Shown: positions 8,346 to 17,858 of the stretch, piece after piece
Layout of the letters: every line of letters starts with the position of its first letter
Numbering within the stretch: the stretch's first letter is position 1
Assembly (NCBI RefSeq): GCF_000062885.1
Contig: NC_009142.1
Location: 6,685,584 to 6,749,583, forward strand
Reading direction: 5' to 3'
From: Saccharopolyspora erythraea NRRL 2338
GTDB lineage: Bacteria; Actinomycetota; Actinomycetes; Mycobacteriales; Pseudonocardiaceae
Length of the DNA stretch: 64,000 nucleotides
The notes under the pieces: generated by a model
Told to the model about the DNA's origin: nothing
Seen by the model: the letters and a program-made list of their open reading frames with translations, nothing else
Database searches by the model: none
Made by a program: the position numbers and the translations under genes

Positions 8346-9752
8346 TCACCGTCGGTGATCCGCTGCTCCGATCCGGGGGCGCATCGCTTCCGCGAAACGG
8401 AAGACCGCGTCCGGACCACCCGCGGGGTGCGTGTGCAGATACGAAGCGTGAACTCCACTGTGGACGAATCCTTCGGCGGTCACGCCACCGGCCCGCCAGC
8501 GCCACGCGGGCCGCTCGCCCGCGCCGGGTTCCAGGACGGTGCGGTGGAACTCGTGTCCGCTTATGCGCTCACCCTCGGCGAAGAGCACCGAGTCCGTCGC
8601 GGCGACCGCGTCCCGGTACCCGAGCGTCAGCTTCGGCGACATCGCCGCACGGGCGCGCAGCACCCCGCACATCGGATGCCCGTCGAGCTCGTCCACCAGG
8701 TACAGCAGCCCGCCGCACTCGGCGTGCACCGGGCCGCCGGACGCCGCGAAGTCCGCGATGTCCTTGCGCAGCAGGGAGTTCGCCGACAGTTCGGCGACGT
8801 GCTGCTCGGGGAACCCGCCTGGCAGCACCAATCCCGCGGTGCCGCCCGGAAGACGTTCGTCGCGCGTCGGGTCGACCACGACGACCTCCGCACCGGCCGC
8901 GGCGAGCAGCTCCACGTGCTCGGCGTAGCCGAAGGTGAACGCCGGGCCGCCGGCGACCGCCACCACCGGGCTCCCGCCGACGCGCCGCACCTCCTCCTCC
9001 GGGCTCCAGACGTCGCCGGTGAGCGCGGGAGCGGATTCGGCGAGCGCGGCAACGGAGTCGAGGTCCACCGACTGCTCGACGACGTCGGCCATGGCCGACA
9101 CCACGCGGGTCGCCTCCCCGCCGTGCTCGGCCGCGGTGACGAGCCCGAGGTGCCGCGACGGCACGCGCAGTCCCTCGGTGCGGGGCAGCGCGCCGAACAC
9201 CGGCAGGCCCGCCACCTCGGCCGCCTCCCGCAGGACCTCCTCGTGCCGCGCCGATCCGACCCGGTTGAGGATCACGCCGCCGATCCGCACTCCCGGCTGG
9301 AAGGTCCGGAAACCGTGCAGCAGCGCGGCCAGGCTCTGGCTCTGCCCGCTGGCGTCGACGACGAGCACCACCGGTGCGTCGAGCAGCCCGGCCACGTGCG
9401 CGGTCGAGCCGAAGGCCGGACCGTCCCCACCGGTGCCGATGCGGCCGTCGAACAGCCCCATCACGCCTTCCACGACCGAGAGACCGGCCCCGGCGGCGCC
9501 GTGCTTGAACAACGGCACGATCCGCTGCTCGCCGACGAGAACCGGATCGAGGTTGCGCGCCGCACGGCCCGCCGCCACCCGGTGGTAGCCGGGGTCGATG
9601 TAGTCGGGCCCGACCTTGAACGGCGCGACCGCGGCGGACCTGCGCCGCAGCGCCGCCAGCAGACCCGTCGCCACCGTCGTCTTGCCGTGCCCGGAACCGG
9701 GCGCCGCCACGACGACCCGCGCGAACCCGGCCGTGCGCGCGGGGGCGCTCAC
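8346..9752 (-). CDS. cobB: Hydrogenobyrinate/cobyrinate a,c-diamide synthase
   Basis: This 468-residue CobB/CbiA has an N-terminal P-loop ATPase domain (VVAAPGSGHGKTTVATGLL, then KVGPDYIDPGYH) and a C-terminal class I glutamine amidotransferase-like domain (LPGGFPEQH, then HAECGGLLYLVDEL with the catalytic Cys). It amidates the a and c carboxylates of the corrin ring using glutamine and ATP. The GTG start at 9752 overlaps the cobO stop (GTGA), so the two are translationally coupled. The frame stays open further upstream, but that part lies inside cobO and is a shadow. Confidence 0.93.
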   Translation of the reverse strand: MSAPARTAGFARVVVAAPGSGHGKTTVATGLLAALRRRSAAVAPFKVGPDYIDPGYHRVAAGRAARNLDPVLVGEQRIVPLFKHGAAGAGLSVVEGVMGLFDGRIGTGGDGPAFGSTAHVAGLLDAPVVLVVDASGQSQSLAALLHGFRTFQPGVRIGGVILNRVGSARHEEVLREAAEVAGLPVFGALPRTEGLRVPSRHLGLVTAAEHGGEATRVVSAMADVVEQSVDLDSVAALAESAPALTGDVWSPEEEVRRVGGSPVVAVAGGPAFTFGYAEHVELLAAAGAEVVVVDPTRDERLPGGTAGLVLPGGFPEQHVAELSANSLLRKDIADFAASGGPVHAECGGLLYLVDELDGHPMCGVLRARAAMSPKLTLGYRDAVAATDSVLFAEGERISGHEFHRTVLEPGAGERPAWRWRAGGVTAEGFVHSGVHASYLHTHPAGGPDAVFRFAEAMRPRIGAADHRR

Positions 9753-10363
9753 CACTCGATGCCCTTCTGCCCCTTCTGCCCCTCGTCCATGGGGTGCTTG
9801 ACCTTCGTGGTCTGCATGACCAGGTCGGCGGCGTCGATCAGGGCGTCCGGGGCGTAGCGGCCGGTGATCACGACGTGCTGGTGGCCGGGGCGGTCGCGCA
9901 GGGTGCTGACGACCTCGTCGACGTCCACCCAGCCCCAGTGCAGCGGATAGGTGAACTCGTCGAGCACGTAGAGGCCGTGCTGCTGCTCGCCGATCCGGCG
10001 GGCGATCTCGCGCCAGCCGTCGAGCGCGGCGGCGGCGTGATCCTCCTCGCTGCCCTTCTTCCGGGCCCACGACCAGCCTTCGCCCATCTTGTGCCACTCG
10101 ACCGGCCCGCCTTCGCCGGTCTGCTCGTGCAGCCTGCCCAGCGCCCGGAACGCCGACTCCTCGCCGACGCGCCACTTGGCCGACTTGACGAACTGGAACA
10201 CCCCGATGGACCAGCCCTGGTTCCAGCCGCGCAGCGCCATGCCGAACGCGGCGGTCGACTTGCCCTTCATCTCACCGGTATGCACCACGACCAGCGGCCG
10301 GTTGCGCCGCTGTCGAGTTGTCAGTCCGTCGGCCGGCACTGTCGATGGCTGTCCCTGAGGCAT
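9749..10363 (-). CDS. cobO: Cob(I)yrinic acid a,c-diamide adenosyltransferase
   Basis: The 204-residue protein is a typical CobO/BtuR: the P-loop HTGEMKGKSTAAFGMALR near residue 30, then GVFQFVKS, W-rich central segment, LYVLDEFTYPLHWGW (Walker B-like) and VVITGRYAPDALIDAADLVT-like end. It transfers the adenosyl group from ATP to the reduced cobalt of the corrin. It is followed immediately by cobB with a four-base overlap. Confidence 0.94.
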   Translation of the reverse strand: MPQGQPSTVPADGLTTRQRRNRPLVVVHTGEMKGKSTAAFGMALRGWNQGWSIGVFQFVKSAKWRVGEESAFRALGRLHEQTGEGGPVEWHKMGEGWSWARKKGSEEDHAAAALDGWREIARRIGEQQHGLYVLDEFTYPLHWGWVDVDEVVSTLRDRPGHQHVVITGRYAPDALIDAADLVMQTTKVKHPMDEGQKGQKGIEW

Positions 10364-10475
10364 GCTCCGACCCTAAGCCAAGTGGCGCCGATCTCAGCGG
10401 CCCCGGTCAGGCGGCATCCGCGCGCGGCAGCCGCGCCGTCAGGCTCCGCGACCGCGTTTCCCCTGGAAAGAAAGG

Positions 10476-10520
10476 GCCCTCGCGCTCAACCAGCCTGGGG
10501 GTCACCGGGAGCGCGAGGGC
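10476..10520 (-). terminator. Rho-independent-type terminator after the chelatase gene
   Basis: A perfect 12-bp inverted repeat (GCCCTCGCGCTC at 10476-10487 and its complement at 10509-10520) lies between the chelatase stop and cobO. On the minus strand the stem is followed by CTTTCTTTCC, so it fits termination of the chelatase transcript and separates it from cobO-cobB. Confidence 0.75.
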
Positions 10521-10622
10521 ACTTTTCGGGTCCACCCCTGGGGGTCAGGTGGACGCGAACACCGTACCAACCGGTCTGCTCGCCTCGTACGGGAAATCTC
10601 CAATCTCGTAATCAAAACGAGA

Positions 10623-12773
10623 TCAAGCCGCGCGCGAACCGCCATCCCGCACGGCGCGCACGACACCGGCGACGTTGTCGGCCGACAGTTCTTCCAGCCG
10701 CAGGCACGGCGCCGAGAGCGCACCGGCGAGCCGGTCGGCGAGCCCCAGCCGCACCATCCCGTTCTCGCAGTCGACGACGACCGATGCGACGCCGGCGTCG
10801 GCGAGCAGCCCTGCCGCGCGCAACGCGTCGTCGACCGCACGGCGCGCCCGTCCGTCCACATCGGACTTCAGCGGGACCGTCGCCTTGCCGTCGGTGAGCA
10901 GCACCAGCAGCGGACGGCGGCGCGGGTCGCGCGTGCGCTCGGTGCCGACGACCTTGTTCGCCTTGAGCAGTCCGTCGGCGAGCGGCGTGCGCCCGCCGGT
11001 GCGCAACCTGCGCATCCGGACCGCGGCGGTGTCCACAGAGGACGTGGGCGGCAGCGCCACCTCGGCGGAGTCGCCGCGGAAGGTCACCACCCCGACCTTG
11101 TCCCGTCGCTGGTAGGCGTCGCGCAGCAGGGAGAGCACGGCACCGCTGACCGCCGACATCCGTTCGCGGGCCGCCATCGAACCCGACGCGTCGACCACGA
11201 ACAGCACCAGGTTGCCTTCCCTGCCTTCGCGAACGGCGTGCCGCACGTCGTGGCGGCGGAGCAGCAGCCCGGGACCGCTGCGTCCGCGCGCGGACTGGTG
11301 GGGCGCCGCGGCGCTCAGCGTGGCGGGCAGGTGGATGCCGTGTCCGTCCACTGTGGAAGCGCGTACGGCGCGGCCGGTGCGCGACCGCGAGCGGGAGCGC
11401 CTGCCGGGCGCGCCCTCGCCGACGCCCGGCACTTCCAGCAGCCGAGCCCGGAACGCCGCCGCGGGCGGCGCGGGCGGACGCTCCGACGGGGCCTTGCGGC
11501 GCGGTTCGCCGCACTCCTCCGGGGCGGCTTGACCGCCACCCGGCCCGCCGTCCGGGCCGTCGCCGTCAGGACCGTTCCCGTCGGGGCCGCCATCGGGACC
11601 GTCGGGGCCGTCCGGTCCGTCGTCGGGATCGGCCGCGCCGTCCGGGCCGCCTTCGTCGGGGCCGTCGTCGGATCGTCCGTCGCGGTCGTCGCCGGACTGC
11701 TCGTCGTGCTCGTCGCCGGGTTGCCCGTCGTGCTCCCCTTCCGGCGGGTTGTCCGCGTGCTCGGCGGCGTCGGAGAGCGCCTGCTGCAACTGCTCCTCCT
11801 CCACCCCGGGCTCGTCGAACGGGTCGCGGCGCCTGCGGTGCGGCAGCGCGAGGCGGGCGGCCGCCTCGACGTCGGCCTCGGCCACCGACTCCGCGCCGCG
11901 CCAGGCCGCGTGCGCCACCGCCGTCCGGGCGAGCACGAGGTCACCGCGCATGCCGTCGACCTCGAAGGCCGCGCACAGCGCGGAGATCCGCCGCAGCTCG
12001 GAGTCCGGCAGCACCACCGAGCCGACCCGTTCCCGGGCGGCCGCGATCCGCTTGGCCAGGTCGGCGTCCTCGTCCTCCCAACGGCGGGCGAAACCCGCCG
12101 GGTCGGCCTCGAACGCCAGCCGCCGCCGCACCACCTCGGTCCGCGTCGGCACGTCGCGGGAGGCCGTGACGTGGACCGTGAGGCCGAACCGGTCGAGCAG
12201 CTGCGGCCGCAGCTCGCCCTCCTCGGGGTTCATCGTGCCGACGAGCAGGAACGAGGCGGCGTGGGTCACCGAGACGCCCTCGCGCTCGACGTGCGCGCGT
12301 CCCATCGCGGCGGCGTCGAGCAGCAGGTCGACGAGGTGGTCGTGCAGCAGGTTCACCTCGTCGACGTACAGGACGCCGCGGTGGGCGGCCGCGAGCAGAC
12401 CGGGCTGGTAGGCGCGGACGCCGTCGGTGAGGGCGCGCTCCAGGTCGAGCGAGCCGACCAGGCGGTCCTCGGTCGCGCCGACCGGGAGCTCCACGAGCTG
12501 CGCGGGGCGGACCGACGAGGCGGTGCCGTCGTGCGGGCCGTCGGGGCAGCGCGGGTCGGCGTCCAGCGGTGCGCAGCCGAAGCGGCAGTCGGGCACCACG
12601 TCCAGCTCGGGCAGCAGCGCGGCCAGGGCGCGCACGATGGTCGACTTGGCGGTGCCCTTCTCGCCGCGGACCAGGACCCCGCCGATGCGCGGGTGCACCG
12701 CGTTGAGCAGCAGGGCCAGCCGCAGGTCGTCGTGTCCGACCACGGCGGAGAACGGGTAGCGCACAGCGGTCAT
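10623..12773 (-). CDS. ChlI/ChlD-type chelatase subunit (putative cobaltochelatase), AAA+ with VWA domain
   Basis: This 716-residue protein has an N-terminal AAA+ ATPase (Walker [10 protein letters not shown] at about 36-44, Walker [14 protein letters not shown]) like ChlI/BchI, a long acidic linker (Asp/Gly/Pro-rich GPDG-type repeats, DNA about 11520-11740), and a C-terminal VWA domain with the MIDAS motif [11 protein letters not shown]. This is the Mg-chelatase-like I-D fusion used by actinobacteria with CobN to insert cobalt. A cobalamin riboswitch directly upstream and neighbouring cob genes support a B12 role rather than chlorophyll. The ATG at 12773 follows AGGAAGGAAC; the open frame upstream of it runs through the riboswitch and is not coding. 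Confidence 0.88.
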   Translation of the reverse strand: MTAVRYPFSAVVGHDDLRLALLLNAVHPRIGGVLVRGEKGTAKSTIVRALAALLPELDVVPDCRFGCAPLDADPRCPDGPHDGTASSVRPAQLVELPVGATEDRLVGSLDLERALTDGVRAYQPGLLAAAHRGVLYVDEVNLLHDHLVDLLLDAAAMGRAHVEREGVSVTHAASFLLVGTMNPEEGELRPQLLDRFGLTVHVTASRDVPTRTEVVRRRLAFEADPAGFARRWEDEDADLAKRIAAARERVGSVVLPDSELRRISALCAAFEVDGMRGDLVLARTAVAHAAWRGAESVAEADVEAAARLALPHRRRRDPFDEPGVEEEQLQQALSDAAEHADNPPEGEHDGQPGDEHDEQSGDDRDGRSDDGPDEGGPDGAADPDDGPDGPDGPDGGPDGNGPDGDGPDGGPGGGQAAPEECGEPRRKAPSERPPAPPAAAFRARLLEVPGVGEGAPGRRSRSRSRTGRAVRASTVDGHGIHLPATLSAAAPHQSARGRSGPGLLLRRHDVRHAVREGREGNLVLFVVDASGSMAARERMSAVSGAVLSLLRDAYQRRDKVGVVTFRGDSAEVALPPTSSVDTAAVRMRRLRTGGRTPLADGLLKANKVVGTERTRDPRRRPLLVLLTDGKATVPLKSDVDGRARRAVDDALRAAGLLADAGVASVVVDCENGMVRLGLADRLAGALSAPCLRLEELSADNVAGVVRAVRDGGSRAA

Positions 12774-12824
12774 GCGTGCAGTTCCTTCCTCGGGTCTCGG
12801 GCGCCCCGGGTGGTGGGAACAAGG

Positions 12825-12968
12825 GGTGGCAGTGTCCTGACTCCCGGCTCGCCGCGTCCCTCCGGCCTTCCCAGGTCGCCCCGGTGGCTCGCGGGGGAGG
12901 TCCGCTCCCCGGTCACAGTGGCGCCGGCCGTGCCGGACTCCCACCGGCTTCCTGACGCACTCCTTGCT
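12825..12968 (-). promoter_or_regulatory. Cobalamin riboswitch upstream of the chelatase gene
   Basis: On the minus strand the leader reads GTCAGGAAGCCGGTGGGAGTCCGG, GGCGCCACTGTGACCGGGGAGC and the B12 box variant CCGGGAGTCAGGACACTGCC, in the order expected for a cobalamin riboswitch. It sits about 55 bases before the chelatase ATG. It shares the near-identical block CCACTGTGACCGGGGAGCGGACC with the riboswitch at 3.2 kb. Confidence 0.92.
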
Positions 12969-13363
12969 TGGACCACCGTGCATCGTCGCAGACCGCGATC
13001 ACCGGCGAGGGCGCGGCGTAACGAGAACCACTACTCCGGCGGACCGCCTCGGCGCGTCAACAGCGCCGTGCGCAGGGCATTCCCGGGGCGGTGCACGTCC
13101 GTCAGGTCACCGGGGCTCGTCCGGTAATGGCGGCTGTACCGGGGGTTCGAGGGCGCTCCCGCGCGCGGGACACAGCACTCCCTGCCCGTTCCCCCTGCGT
13201 TCGGCGCCGCCCGCCTCCGACTGGTCGGAGCCCGCTGCGCCGGGCCCACCACTCTCCGGCCTGGGCCACCTCCAGGTCTTCCCAGGCCGCTCCGCCAGGT
13301 CCGCCGCTACCCGGCCGCGCCGCCTTCTGCCTGCTCCCCCAGACCGCTCCGCCAGGTCCACCG
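12969..13363. other. Intergenic region with a 37-bp direct repeat
   Basis: No gene is recognised here. Its left part should hold the chelatase promoter. At its right end a GC-rich segment (CCGCTCCGCCAGGTCCRCCGCTACC...) occurs twice, about 13287-13324 and 13343-13380. The second copy overlaps the 3' end and TAG stop of the acetyltransferase gene, so the repeat looks like a local duplication of that gene end. Confidence 0.6.
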
Positions 13364-13861
13364 CTACCCGGCCGCGCCGCCGACCGGCGAGTTGGCGGTG
13401 CGGGTGCGCGGGTCGCGTCGCATCTCGATGTGCGGAATGCCGTCCTCCAGGTACTCTTCGCCGTCCTCGATGAAGCCGAAGGAGCGGTAGAAGCCCAGCG
13501 CGTAGGTCTGCGCCGAGAGCACCGCGGGCTCGCGCTGCACCTCGGCGACCGCGGCCCGCATCAACTTGCGGGCGAGCCCGAGCCCGCGCGCGCTCTTGGC
13601 GGTGCAGACCCGGCCGATCCGGAAGGTGCCGTCGGGGTCCTCCAGCAACCGCAGGTAACCGAGCACGTAGCCGTCTGCTGAATCGATCCAGAAGTGACGT
13701 GTCGTCGCTTCCAGATCACGACCGTCCAACTCGGGGTAGGGGCACTCCTGTTCGACCACGAAGACGTCGACGCGCAACCGCAGCATCCGGTAGAAGTCTT
13801 CGGCGTCGAGATCCGCCGTGTAGGCGCGGTGCACAGAGGTCGCAAGAGGCTGAAGGGTCAC
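13364..13861 (-). CDS. ElaA-family GNAT N-acetyltransferase
   Basis: The protein has the ElaA signature: LRLRVDVFVVEQECPYPELDGRD, then VLGYLRLLEDP, the GNAT acetyl-CoA loop RIGRVCTAKSARGLGLARKLM, and FYRSFGFIEDGEEYLEDGIPHIEM. ElaA proteins are about 150 residues; with the GTG at 13861 (AGG seven bases upstream) this one is 165. A start 39 bases earlier is also in frame. The substrate is unknown. Confidence 0.82.
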   Translation of the reverse strand: MTLQPLATSVHRAYTADLDAEDFYRMLRLRVDVFVVEQECPYPELDGRDLEATTRHFWIDSADGYVLGYLRLLEDPDGTFRIGRVCTAKSARGLGLARKLMRAAVAEVQREPAVLSAQTYALGFYRSFGFIEDGEEYLEDGIPHIEMRRDPRTRTANSPVGGAAG

Positions 13862-14207
13862 CCTTACCTGGATATCACAACCGACCCCCGACAACCGCAT
13901 TCACGACCGCTCGGAGTTGCTAACAACACCCTCCGCAGCAGCCGAGTCCGTCGCAGGTCACACGGCCCTGCCGGCCACCGGAAGCGCCCACCGCGGCCTC
14001 GCGACCTCCCCGCGCAACGCCCCGAGCCGCCCGAGCCGCCCCCCAACGGGCTGACGGCACTCGCCACCGGGCAGCAGCGTCCGTTGCCCGAACTGCCCTC
14101 ACCACCTGAGCTGCCGCCCACGGTCTCCCACGCTCGCCACCCGAGTCGCCGCATCGCCGCCCGCGAGCTCTGCTCCCGCCGCCTCAGCCGCGCGTCGGCC
14201 CGCCCGG
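13862..14207. other. Intergenic region without recognisable gene
   Basis: About 345 bases between the acetyltransferase and the protease. GC-rich with Pro/Ala-type codon shadows on both strands; I see no conserved protein, RNA or clear terminator. Confidence 0.5.
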
Positions 14208-15038
14208 TCACGCTCCCGCGATGTCGCCGGCGTAGGTCGCCAGCCGCGTGTAGACACCCGGCTGCTCCGGCCGTCCGCAGCCCACGCCGTACGACACGAC
14301 CCCGACCAGGCGCCCGTCGACCACGTACGGGCCACCCGAGTCACCCCCGCACGCGTCCCGCCCGCCCTCTGGCGTGCCCGCGCAGAACATCGACGACCGG
14401 TCGAACCCCCCGTAAGCGCGGCTGCACTCGGCCTCCGCGGTGACCGGCACCTCGACGGAGCGCAGCACCGACGACTGCGCCCCCGACTCGGACGTGCGCC
14501 CCCAGCCGTAGACCCGGCCGACCGTCCCGGTCTGGTACGGCGCGGTCTCGCCTTGCCCGACGAGAGGGAGGACGCGGTAGTCGACCGGAGTCCTCAGCGT
14601 CAGCACCGCGACGTCGTGCCCGCTCGCGAAACCTTCGTACCGCGGGTGAACCCACACGGCGTCGATACCGCTGACGACTCCCTCCTGCGTACGCAGGTCG
14701 GACCGCCCGACGACCGCGCGGAGGCCGCCGAGCGGACGCCGCTTGCCGGTCGCAAGATCGACGGTGCAGTGCGCGGCGGTGACCACCTTGATCGGACTGA
14801 TGAGGGCACCGCCGCAGAACTGGCGGTCCGAGTCATCGGTGAGCGCCACGATCCACGGCGCCTCCGCGGCCGAGGTCTCCGAACCCCCGAGCACCCGCGC
14901 TTCGGGCTCCGCCGCGGCGGCGGCGACCGGGTAGACACCGGCGAGCACGGTCACCGCCCCGGTCGCCAGTAGCCGCCGCACCTTCCGGGCAGCACGAGAC
15001 GCTTCGCCCTCGGACGCGTGTCCCGCCATGGAAACCAT
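14208..15038 (-). CDS. Secreted trypsin-like serine protease (S1)
   Basis: The mature domain starts near RVLGGSETSAAEAPWIVALTD and carries the S1 triad: His in VVTAAHC, Asp in GHDVAVLTL, Ser in CGGDSGGPYVV. Six Cys residues are placed as in trypsin-like proteases. Arg/Lys-rich residues, then an Ala/Val-rich segment ending AAAAAEPEA, form a signal peptide. The ATG at 15038 has GGGAGG eight bases upstream, giving 276 residues. The frame stays open for another 774 bases upstream with Ala/Gly-rich repetitive content, which I do not regard as part of the protein. A second protease of the same family lies at 20.1-20.9 kb. Confidence 0.85.
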   Translation of the reverse strand: MVSMAGHASEGEASRAARKVRRLLATGAVTVLAGVYPVAAAAAEPEARVLGGSETSAAEAPWIVALTDDSDRQFCGGALISPIKVVTAAHCTVDLATGKRRPLGGLRAVVGRSDLRTQEGVVSGIDAVWVHPRYEGFASGHDVAVLTLRTPVDYRVLPLVGQGETAPYQTGTVGRVYGWGRTSESGAQSSVLRSVEVPVTAEAECSRAYGGFDRSSMFCAGTPEGGRDACGGDSGGPYVVDGRLVGVVSYGVGCGRPEQPGVYTRLATYAGDIAGA

Positions 15039-16073
15039 CCCGACGACCTCCCGGCGCCCCACCGCAACCCCGGCGCACTCGGCCTCCCTCGGAGCCGGCA
15101 CCGCACGCCAGACAGCCACCTCCCCACCAGCCGCCACCGCACCCCGGGCAGCCGCCTCACCGGCAGACGCCGCCGCACCCCGGGCAGCCGTCACCGAGCG
15201 CCGGACAGTCGCCTCACCACCGGGCACCACTGCACCCCGGGCAGCCGTCACCGAGCGCCGGACAGTCGCCTCATCAGCGGGCTCCATCGCCTCATCGCGA
15301 GCGACCTCGCCCCCGAGCACTCCGTCGCGCTCAGTCGCCGCGCCACACCTGGGCGCCCGGCTATGCCCGTTGGCCACCGCGCCGCCTCCGAGCGCCCCGG
15401 CACGCCCAGCAACCGCCGCGCCACCCCCGTGTGCTCCGGCATGCCCGGCCGCCACGCCACCCCCGAGCGCCCCGGCACGCCCGGCAACCGCTGCGCCACC
15501 CCCGTGTGCTCCGGCGCTACCTGCCGCCGCCAGGCCGCCTGCAAACGTTCCGCCCCGGTCGGCGGCCTCAGGCACTCCGCCGCAGGCCGCGACATCGGCG
15601 TGGACTGCCGCCTCGCCCCGCGCCGCCCCGACATGGCCAGCCTCCCCGCCACAGGCAGCCGCCCCGCCACTGCGAGTCGCTCCGCCGCTCCGCCGGGGCG
15701 CCGACCACTCCTGCCCTGACCCGGTGGACGTTCCAGCCGATCCGACGCTGTGCCGTGTGCCGTGCCGCACGTCGAGCCTCCACCTCTCCCTCGCCGAGCG
15801 ATGACGGCACACCGTAGCGAGTCGACTACCCGGACATCACGAGGCACAACTCACACAGCGGCAAGAAAATATTTCGTTAAGATGGATCACGACGGGAAAT
15901 CTTGCGGGTCAATGCCCTGCTGACCCGTTGCTCATCCGCCTCGCCCCAACACGATCCCGGCGCTCCGCGCGTTCCGGGGTCGTCCGCCTGCGCCGATGCA
16001 GGGCCAGATCCACCAGATCAAGTGACACCCGGTCGTGCGGGTCGGTGCCGCACGCCCCAGAAGGAGGGACCGA
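15039..16073. repeat. Intergenic region with degenerate GC-rich repeats
   Basis: This 1-kb gap holds no recognised gene. About 15190-15270 contains the block GCCGTCACCGAGCGCCGGACAGTCGCCTCA twice, and about 15375-15520 contains two copies of a roughly 75-bp unit (GAGCGCCCCGGCACGCCC...CCCCCGTGTGCTCCGGC). All three minus-strand frames look Ala/Gly-rich. From 15860 the sequence becomes AT-richer (AAGAAAATATTTCGTTAAGATGG), a probable promoter area for the LysE gene. Confidence 0.6.
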
Positions 16074-16709
16074 ATGCTGCTGGACCTGACCACCGTGCCC
16101 GCATTCCTGCTCGCGAGCGCGGTGGTCATCCTGACTCCCGGTGTCGACGCCTTCCTGCTGCTGCGCACGTCGCTGCGCTCGGGCGTCCGGCCCGGGCTGC
16201 TCACCCTCGCCGGCATCCACACCGCGAGCATCGTGCAGGTCGCGGCGGTGATCTCCGGCCTCGGCGCGCTGATCACGCGGCAGCCCGCGGTGCTGGCCGT
16301 GCTCAAGTGGATCGGCGCGGCCTACCTGATCTACCTCGCCGCGACGATCCTGCGCGGCCTGTGGCTGACCAGGAAGGAGTCCGCCAGCGGAGCCCTCGAC
16401 GCCACCCCCGCGCCGGACCCCGCGAACCCGTACCTGCGCGGGCTGCTCAGCAACATCACCAATCCGAAGATGCTGCTGTTCAGCCTGGCGTTCCTGCCGC
16501 AGTTCGTCGGCGTCGCGGCCAACCCGGCGCTGCAGCTCGTCGCGCTCGGCGTGATCTTCCTCGTCCTGGCCGCCATCTGGGAGCTGACCATCGTGCTGGC
16601 GGCGGCCCGGATCGCCGACCGGCTACGGCACCCGCGGGTCGCCAAGTCGCTCGACATGGTCAGCGCCGCGGCGTTCCTGACGATCTCGGTCGGGCTCGTC
16701 GCGGGCTGA
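16074..16709 (+). CDS. LysE-family amino-acid/metabolite exporter
   Basis: This 211-residue membrane protein has the LysE/RhtB pattern: FLLASAVVILTPGVDAFLLLRTSLRSGVRPGL at the N-terminus, a glycine-rich second helix, WIGAAYLIYLAATIL, a charged loop, then NITNPKMLLFSLAFLPQFV. About six transmembrane segments are expected. The substrate cannot be read from sequence. The ATG has AAGGAGG at 16061-16067. Its last 87 bases overlap the 3' end of the convergent MFS gene. Confidence 0.88.
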   Translation: MLLDLTTVPAFLLASAVVILTPGVDAFLLLRTSLRSGVRPGLLTLAGIHTASIVQVAAVISGLGALITRQPAVLAVLKWIGAAYLIYLAATILRGLWLTRKESASGALDATPAPDPANPYLRGLLSNITNPKMLLFSLAFLPQFVGVAANPALQLVALGVIFLVLAAIWELTIVLAAARIADRLRHPRVAKSLDMVSAAAFLTISVGLVAG

Positions 16710-17858
16710 CCGGCCGCGCGCCGCGACAAGGAGGCAGGTGAGCAGCGCGAGCACCGCGCTCGCGCTGAAGATCACCGGCGGGGTGGCGACACCCGTGAGC
16801 AGGTCGAACACGTAAGGCGCGCAGAAGCCGAGGTAGGCCAGCGCCCAGAACACCGCCGTCAGGCGCGCGAGCCGCGACGGCGGTGCGATGCGGCCGACCT
16901 CGGTGAGGCAGTACGTCACCAGCATCCCGTAGCCGCCGCCCAGCAGGACGTCCGCGCACAGGGCCGTCCACGGCTGCTCCAGGACGATCGCCGGGACCGC
17001 CAGTGCGAGTCCCGCCGCCACCGCCCACAGCCCCGCCAGCGCGGGAACGATGCGGTTGCCGACGGCCAGCCGCCTGGCCAACGGCTGGGTGAGGACTCCG
17101 CTGCCCGGCGTGAGCAGGGTCGCGACCCCGGCGTAAACGGTCTCCGAACCGGTGAGACGGCCGTCGACCAGGCCGGGGAGCACGCCGAACCCGACTGACG
17201 GAGCGAGGAAGACCCAAGGCGCGACCGGCACCACCAGCCACCAGAAGCGCGGATCCCGCAATCCACTGCCGGACGCGGCAACCGGTAGCGAATGCGGCCT
17301 GGTTTCGGGAGCGGCCACGGCGGCCGTGAGCGCACCGGCGCACAGCACCAGGTGCGGCACGTAAGCGATGACCATCGGGTGCGGTGCCCACTGCGCGATC
17401 AGGGCTGCGACCAAACCGCTCACGCTGAACCCGGCGGACAGGAACAGACCCGCTCGCCGTGCGCCGGTCCCCTCGTCGACGACGTCGCCCGCGTAGGAGA
17501 GTTCCTTCACCCAGGCGCTGCCCGCGGCCAGTGCGGCGCCGGTGCCGACACCGGTCAGCAGCCTGCCGACCGCGAGCCACGGAGTGGCGACCGCACCCGC
17601 CATCAGTGCGGCGGTCCCGACCACCCCGACGGCGACCGCGCCCAGCACGACGGGCTTGCGACCGAACCGGTCGGCGATCGGACCACCGAGCAGCAGCCCC
17701 GGCAGCAGTCCGACGACGTAGACGGCGAACAGGCTGGTCACCGTCGTGCTGGCGAGACCGAGATGAGTCCCGTAAGCACCCAGCAGCGACGAGAACTGGT
17801 TCGCTCCCCAACCGGCGGCCGTCAGCAGCAACGCCGCCCGAACCCAAGCACTTCTCAC
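16623..17858 (-). CDS. MFS transporter
   Basis: The 411-residue protein has the major facilitator fold, with GGPIADRFGRKPVVLGAVAV (motif A, loop 2-3) and a second-half repeat around QPLARRLAVGNRIVPALAG. Twelve hydrophobic segments are expected. Some 25 charged residues follow the last helix and are encoded antisense to the LysE gene end. GTG at 17858 is taken as the start (VRSAWVRAALLLTAAGWG). The substrate is unknown; the closest look is to drug or sugar efflux members. Confidence 0.82.
   Translation of the reverse strand: MRSAWVRAALLLTAAGWGANQFSSLLGAYGTHLGLASTTVTSLFAVYVVGLLPGLLLGGPIADRFGRKPVVLGAVAVGVVGTAALMAGAVATPWLAVGRLLTGVGTGAALAAGSAWVKELSYAGDVVDEGTGARRAGLFLSAGFSVSGLVAALIAQWAPHPMVIAYVPHLVLCAGALTAAVAAPETRPHSLPVAASGSGLRDPRFWWLVVPVAPWVFLAPSVGFGVLPGLVDGRLTGSETVYAGVATLLTPGSGVLTQPLARRLAVGNRIVPALAGLWAVAAGLALAVPAIVLEQPWTALCADVLLGGGYGMLVTYCLTEVGRIAPPSRLARLTAVFWALAYLGFCAPYVFDLLTGVATPPVIFSASAVLALLTCLLVAARGRSARDEPDRDRQERRGADHVERLGDPRVP

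Noticed and set aside
5261-8938. 1225-codon open frame on the plus strand
   Set aside because: It runs antisense to cobL, cobM and cobB, and its translation is His/Arg/Gln-rich with no domain; it is a high-GC shadow.
11520-11740. Possible tandem-repeat or CRISPR-like pattern in the chelatase gene
   Set aside because: The repeated GGCCGTC words encode the acidic Asp/Gly/Pro linker of the chelatase; there are no spacers.
12774-12983. Extended N-terminus of the chelatase
   Set aside because: This part would be translated from inside the cobalamin riboswitch; the ATG at 12773 has a good ribosome-binding site.
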